DNA of 64,000 bases from Epiperipatus broadwayi (taxonomy: Eukaryota; Onychophora; Udeonychophora; Euonychophora; Peripatidae): NCBI GenBank assembly GCA_028023455.1, contig JAQFVV010000152.1:2482001-2546000 (forward strand), written 5' to 3'. The position numbers and the translations under genes are program-made. The notes beneath the pieces were generated by a model, which was not told the DNA's origin, searched no databases, and saw only the letters and a program-made list of their open reading frames with translations. Numbering within the stretch: position 1 is the first letter of the stretch; every line of letters starts with the position of its first letter. Shown one piece after another: positions 60,979-64,000 of this stretch.

Positions 60979-61045
60979 CTCAGATCCAAGACTCCTCACT
61001 GATGAAGGCCACAAGCCAGAAACTAGTCTGGGGTTATTGGATGAG
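60979..61045 (+). ncRNA. Hammerhead ribozyme motif (family 1), intact copy
   Basis: All core elements are intact. CTGATGA is at 60999-61005. Stem II is GGC with GCC around CACAA, flanked by an A-A pair. GAAAC is at 61019-61023, and a 2-bp stem III (AC with GT around TA) is followed by the cleavage triplet ending at 61028. Stem I has three parts: CCTCA with TGGGG, an internal loop, TCCAA with TTGGA, a GA bulge, and CTCA with TGAG. The internal loop opposite loop II fits the tertiary contact needed by natural type I hammerheads. Confidence 0.82.
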
Positions 61046-61427
61046 TAGACACTAGGTGGGGATTTTATACACAAGCCTTCTGGTATCTATTGATTACTCC
61101 AGCTTGCTGTGTGTGGCCATATATATAGTGAGTTTTGTCTGTTTTAAAACAGAAGCAAGCATAAGAAGTGGTGGTCATGTGATGCTTATTGGCTTAAAAC
61201 CAATCCTGCCTAATAGGATAGTGGTGGCTATGGTTATTAAAGAACCAAAGACATCAAAATGTATGGGTACTGAACTGATTTCAGACTGATATGACTATAT
61301 AAGCTAATGAGCTTGGATTGGAAACATTAGGTGTTTTCAATTTAAGGCTCATAGTTTTGTAGTTAAATGGAGATAAAAGGTGGCTTCTAGAGGGTTGCAT
61401 GAGATCCTAAGATCTAGGTGCAGTGCT

Positions 61428-61497
61428 GTCAGATCCAAGGCTCCTAACTGATGAAGGCCACAAGCCAGAAAACTAGTCTGGGAATACTGGATGAGTA
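61428..61497 (+). ncRNA. Hammerhead ribozyme-like motif (family 1), with an insertion
   Basis: CTGATGA (61448-61454) and stem II GGC/GCC are intact, and TAGTC is present. The second core box carries an extra A (GAAAAC), and stem I next to the core is weakened. Activity is doubtful. Confidence 0.65.
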
Positions 61498-61878
61498 GGC
61501 ACTAGATGGAGATATTGTGCACAAGCCTTCTGGCATCCATTGATTACTTTAGCTTGCTGTGTGTGGCAATATGTATAGAGAGTTTTGCCTGTTTTAAAAC
61601 AGTTACAAGAAAACATAAGAAGTGTTTGTCATGTGATGTTTATTGGCTTAAAACCAATCCTGCCTAATAGAATAGTGGTGGCTATGGTTAGTAAAGAACC
61701 AAAGACATCAAAATGTATGGGTACTAAACTGAGTTCAGACACATGACTATATAAGCTAATGAGCTTGGATTGGAAACATTAAGGTGTTTTCAATTTAAGA
61801 CTCAGTTCTGTAGTTAAATGGAGATAAAAGTTGGCTGCAAGAGGGTTGCATTAGATCCTAAGATCTAGGTGCAATACT

Positions 61879-61947
61879 CTCAGATCACAGGCTCCTCATT
61901 GATGAAGGCCACAAGCCAGAAACTAGTCTGGGGATATTGGATGAGTA
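61879..61947 (+). ncRNA. Hammerhead ribozyme-like motif (family 1), core C-to-T change
   Basis: The first core box reads TTGATGA (61899-61905). Stem II, GAAAC, TAGTC and stem I are otherwise as in the intact copy. Loss of the invariant C should abolish cleavage. Confidence 0.7.
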
Positions 61948-62529
61948 GGCACTAGATGGGGATATTATGCACAAGCCTTCTGGCATCCATTGATTACTCT
62001 AGCTTGCTGTGTTTGGCAATATGTATAGTGAGTTTTGCCTGTTTTAAAACACTATTTATACCCTGATCTATTCTCTGGATTTAAATCATGACTCCACTGT
62101 ATCTGATTTGTCACACAGCTTACATTTAAGGGCAAGTTTTTTTCTCTTGTTGATGATTGGATCATTAATTTTAGTGGGACAGATAAGGAATTATGTAGAT
62201 TAAGCCATGTTTTCCAATTTGATAAGCTTGCCTCAAGCAATTATTATATTTTGTATAAGATCATTTCAAAAATTAAAAATATAATATTCTAATAAATGCC
62301 AGCGTTAAATACTTAGAGAAGTATTTATTTTAAAATTATAAAAATCAATAATGAATATTTATCTTTTTTCTCTCAATTATAGAAAATAATGATTTTTTTT
62401 ATTAATTTAAACATTTTGCCTTTTTTAAAAAAAAAAAATTATAGAAAAGTTGGTTTCTTTCATATATGTCTGTTCTCTTCAATCACTCAATTTAGGTGGA
62501 AGGGAAAAATAAATCTTAAAATATATATG

Positions 62530-62550
62530 TGAAACAGAGTTTCTGTTTCA
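62530..62550. repeat. 21-bp palindrome with LTR-like termini inside an (AT)n run
   Basis: TGAAACAGA and TCTGTTTCA form perfect 9-bp arms around GTT. The flanks are ATATAT on both sides. The outer eight bases equal the first bases of LTR families B and C. Confidence 0.8.
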
Positions 62551-62884
62551 ATATATATATCAAATGATAAAAAAATTAATATTTAATAAGAAATGTATTT
62601 ACTTAAATTCATTTCTTAAAGTGATATACTGACAGAACAAATAACAATGGTATCATTTTGAATAAAGTAAGATCAAATGTACAATAAAAAAAATTTACAA
62701 TGCATTCAAAAATGTCTAAATATTTACAATATGATGTCACTTAATTATTACTCATTTTTATAACTAATTTTAATTTTGTCGCTTTAAAAAAATTTCTAAA
62801 TCTAATTTTTATTTAATTAAAAAAATTACAAAGACTGTAAATTAATACACTATACAGGCTTAAACCTGCATATATATATGTAAT

Positions 62885-62945
62885 GTATGTGGGATTCGAA
62901 CTCAGACTTTTGCATGACTCATATTGCTGACACACTTGATCACAT
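62885..62945 (-). repeat. tRNA-derived SINE head (probable)
   Basis: On the minus strand an A-box-like GTGTGTCAGCAATATG and a B-box-like AGTTCGAATCCC (near 62892-62903) are spaced as in tRNA genes. There is no complete acceptor stem. Confidence 0.55.
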
Positions 62946-63471
62946 ACATGTTGAAAGAGATAATTACCAATATATGCATTTCATGCTAACCCAGCAATTA
63001 TCAGTTGGTCCAAATTACTATCTCCACACATATATACAATCAGTGGTCAGCTTTATATTAAGATAGTCAATCTTCATACTTTAATGGACAGGTTTCAAAC
63101 TACTCCAACCCACAACTCTTCAGCCTTCCAATTATAAATCAGTGAGTGAAATAAATGTTGTATTATTTCATTTAGAATAGAATGTAATACTTGTTAATAT
63201 CATAAAGCCCTACATGGTTTAATGCAGTGATACAGTATCAGACTCTGGTCCTCAGATTATAGTTCTGGTATTTCAAGCAGTAAAATTTCTTATAAACTTC
63301 CAAGCAATAAAACTTTATGACCACTACTGTTAAATAAATAATTAAAAATCATTTGTTTATAGTATAGCTATTTTAAAGCAACCTAAGGTTATGTGTATAA
63401 ACTTTTGGTTTTAGGAATCATTTTGTTTTTGTATATATATATAAAAGTATTTAAATATATATTGTAATATA

Positions 63472-63796
63472 TTCGGAAGTAAATCAATCTTCACACATGC
63501 ATTGTTTTAATATAAATTTACATGCACTCACCTGTAAGCAAAGATTTTAAAGAACAAGTGAATTCACTCATCTTTCAAGCTATGTCCATTATATACCTGA
63601 ATTTTTAATAATACATTATAATAGACTCAAAGTCCTAAATAATGTATGGTAAGCAAAGGTTGGCTTATATATAGATAAGCTTGAAGGACAAGTGAATTCA
63701 CTTGTTCTTTGAAATCTTTGCTTACAGGTGAGTGCATGTAAATTTACATCAAAACAGTGCATGTATGAAAATTGATTTACTTCCAAATGTTTTACA
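63472..63796. repeat. ~325-bp fold-back with ~115-bp arms
   Basis: The left arm (about 63472-63585) and right arm (about 63675-63796) are reverse complements with few mismatches. They share GAAGTAAATCAAT, TTTACATGCACTCACCTG, AGCAAAGATTT and AAGAACAAGTGAATTCACT or complements. The right arm contains CTTACAGGTGAGT, which looks like splice sites but is a product of the repeat. Confidence 0.85.
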
Positions 63797-64000
63797 ATAC
63801 TGTCTTATATAAAAAATAATTATCAATATATTGAAGCAGATGACCTGATGCTCAGATAGTGCTTCACAGCCCACTTACAGTCTCCTACGACCAAATCCTG
63901 TTTAAACCCATCGTTATGCACGTATACATATTTACTAACATATATTTTCCTTTGCTTAAACATAACTGACATAGATATTTATATATCTTAACATGAAATA

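Larger units (their letters stand above)
60363..62051 (+). repeat. Hammerhead-bearing repeat family 1, locus 3: inverted plus tandem array
   Basis: One unit in minus orientation (60363-60770) faces about three direct units (60785-62051) with a period of about 450 bp, judged from the hammerhead cores at 60999, 61448 and 61899. Unit landmarks are GGTACTGAACTGA, GACTATATAAGC, GATCCTAAGATCTA, the hammerhead, CTTCTGGCATCCATTGATTA, GAGTTTTG(C/T)CTGTTTTAAAACA and GGTCATGTGATG. The array is in FABP intron 1. Head-to-tail and inverted terminal copies are typical of Penelope-like elements. Confidence 0.88.
62052..63471. other. FABP intron 1 or upstream region, AT-rich
   Basis: No exon was recognised. 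It holds the mini-palindrome at 62530-62550 and a tRNA-type SINE head at 62885-62945. A 62-codon minus-strand frame at 62052-62240 has no recognisable motif. Confidence 0.5.

Noticed and set aside
59190-62051. CRISPR array
   Set aside because: Repeats are degenerate tandem units or ~450-bp retroelement units without short direct repeats separated by unique spacers, and the DNA is eukaryotic.
51627-64000. FABP exon 1
   Set aside because: I looked for a ~73-nt minus-strand exon ending in phase 1 with a W-K and F-D-x-(Y/F/L)-(M/L)-K pattern and did not find a convincing one; it may lie outside the window.

Overview
This is a strongly AT-rich, gene-poor piece of an animal genome with large introns and very many mobile elements. 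The only host gene I can support is a fatty-acid-binding protein (FABP/CRABP family) on the minus strand. Two of its four expected exons are visible: exon 2 at 51454-51626 and exon 3 at 43295-43393, separated by an 8 kb intron. Exon size (173 nt) and intron phases match the classical FABP gene structure. Exons 1 and 4 were not found. The lineage is inferred: a bilaterian with a large genome, perhaps a lophotrochozoan such as a mollusc. TTAGGG-like DNA, Penelope-like retroelements, hammerhead motifs and several LINE clades fit this but do not prove it.

Layout. 1-4804: a nearly full-length LINE on the minus strand (PHD-finger ORF1, APE endonuclease, RT with intact YADD box), lying between two blocks of the same (TTA/TAA)n trinucleotide. 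4805-9573: AT-rich DNA with short tandem repeats and old repeat fragments. 9574-30987: a nest of two long-LTR retrotransposons. Outer element A (Ty3/mdg4-like, 2.7 kb LTRs, decayed gag-pro-RT-RNaseH-integrase) has inner element B (3.0 kb LTRs) inserted in its 3' LTR. B has no recognisable pol and carries a broken Glu/Lys-rich reading frame, itself interrupted by a 482-bp palindrome. Both elements are flanked by ATAT target duplications. 36790-39519 is a solo LTR of the same kind, again in ATAT.

32949-34802 holds a hammerhead-bearing repeat next to a decayed Penelope-like RT with YFDD box and GIY-YIG motif, enclosed by inverted repeats. 39899-41332 is a DNA element with about 47-bp inverted ends and a degenerate telomere-like minisatellite. 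43.3-64 kb corresponds to the FABP exons and introns. These introns hold two LINE 3' fragments (47.2-47.6 and 49.1-49.8 kb), tRNA-type SINE heads, long hairpins, and two hammerhead ribozyme families: one in ~450-bp units (33.0, 48.4 and 60.4-62.05 kb), the other in a ~410-bp duplication (52.6-53.3 kb).

The signals most worth following are: (i) the two hammerhead families, with a compensatory change in stem II of one; (ii) a terminal stem-loop conserved in structure but not in sequence at the start of three LTR families; (iii) CTCF-like motifs carried in the arms of several inverted-repeat elements; and (iv) the LINE sitting inside a TAA microsatellite. All coordinates and alignments were read by eye, so boundaries may be off by a few bases where repeats are low-complexity.
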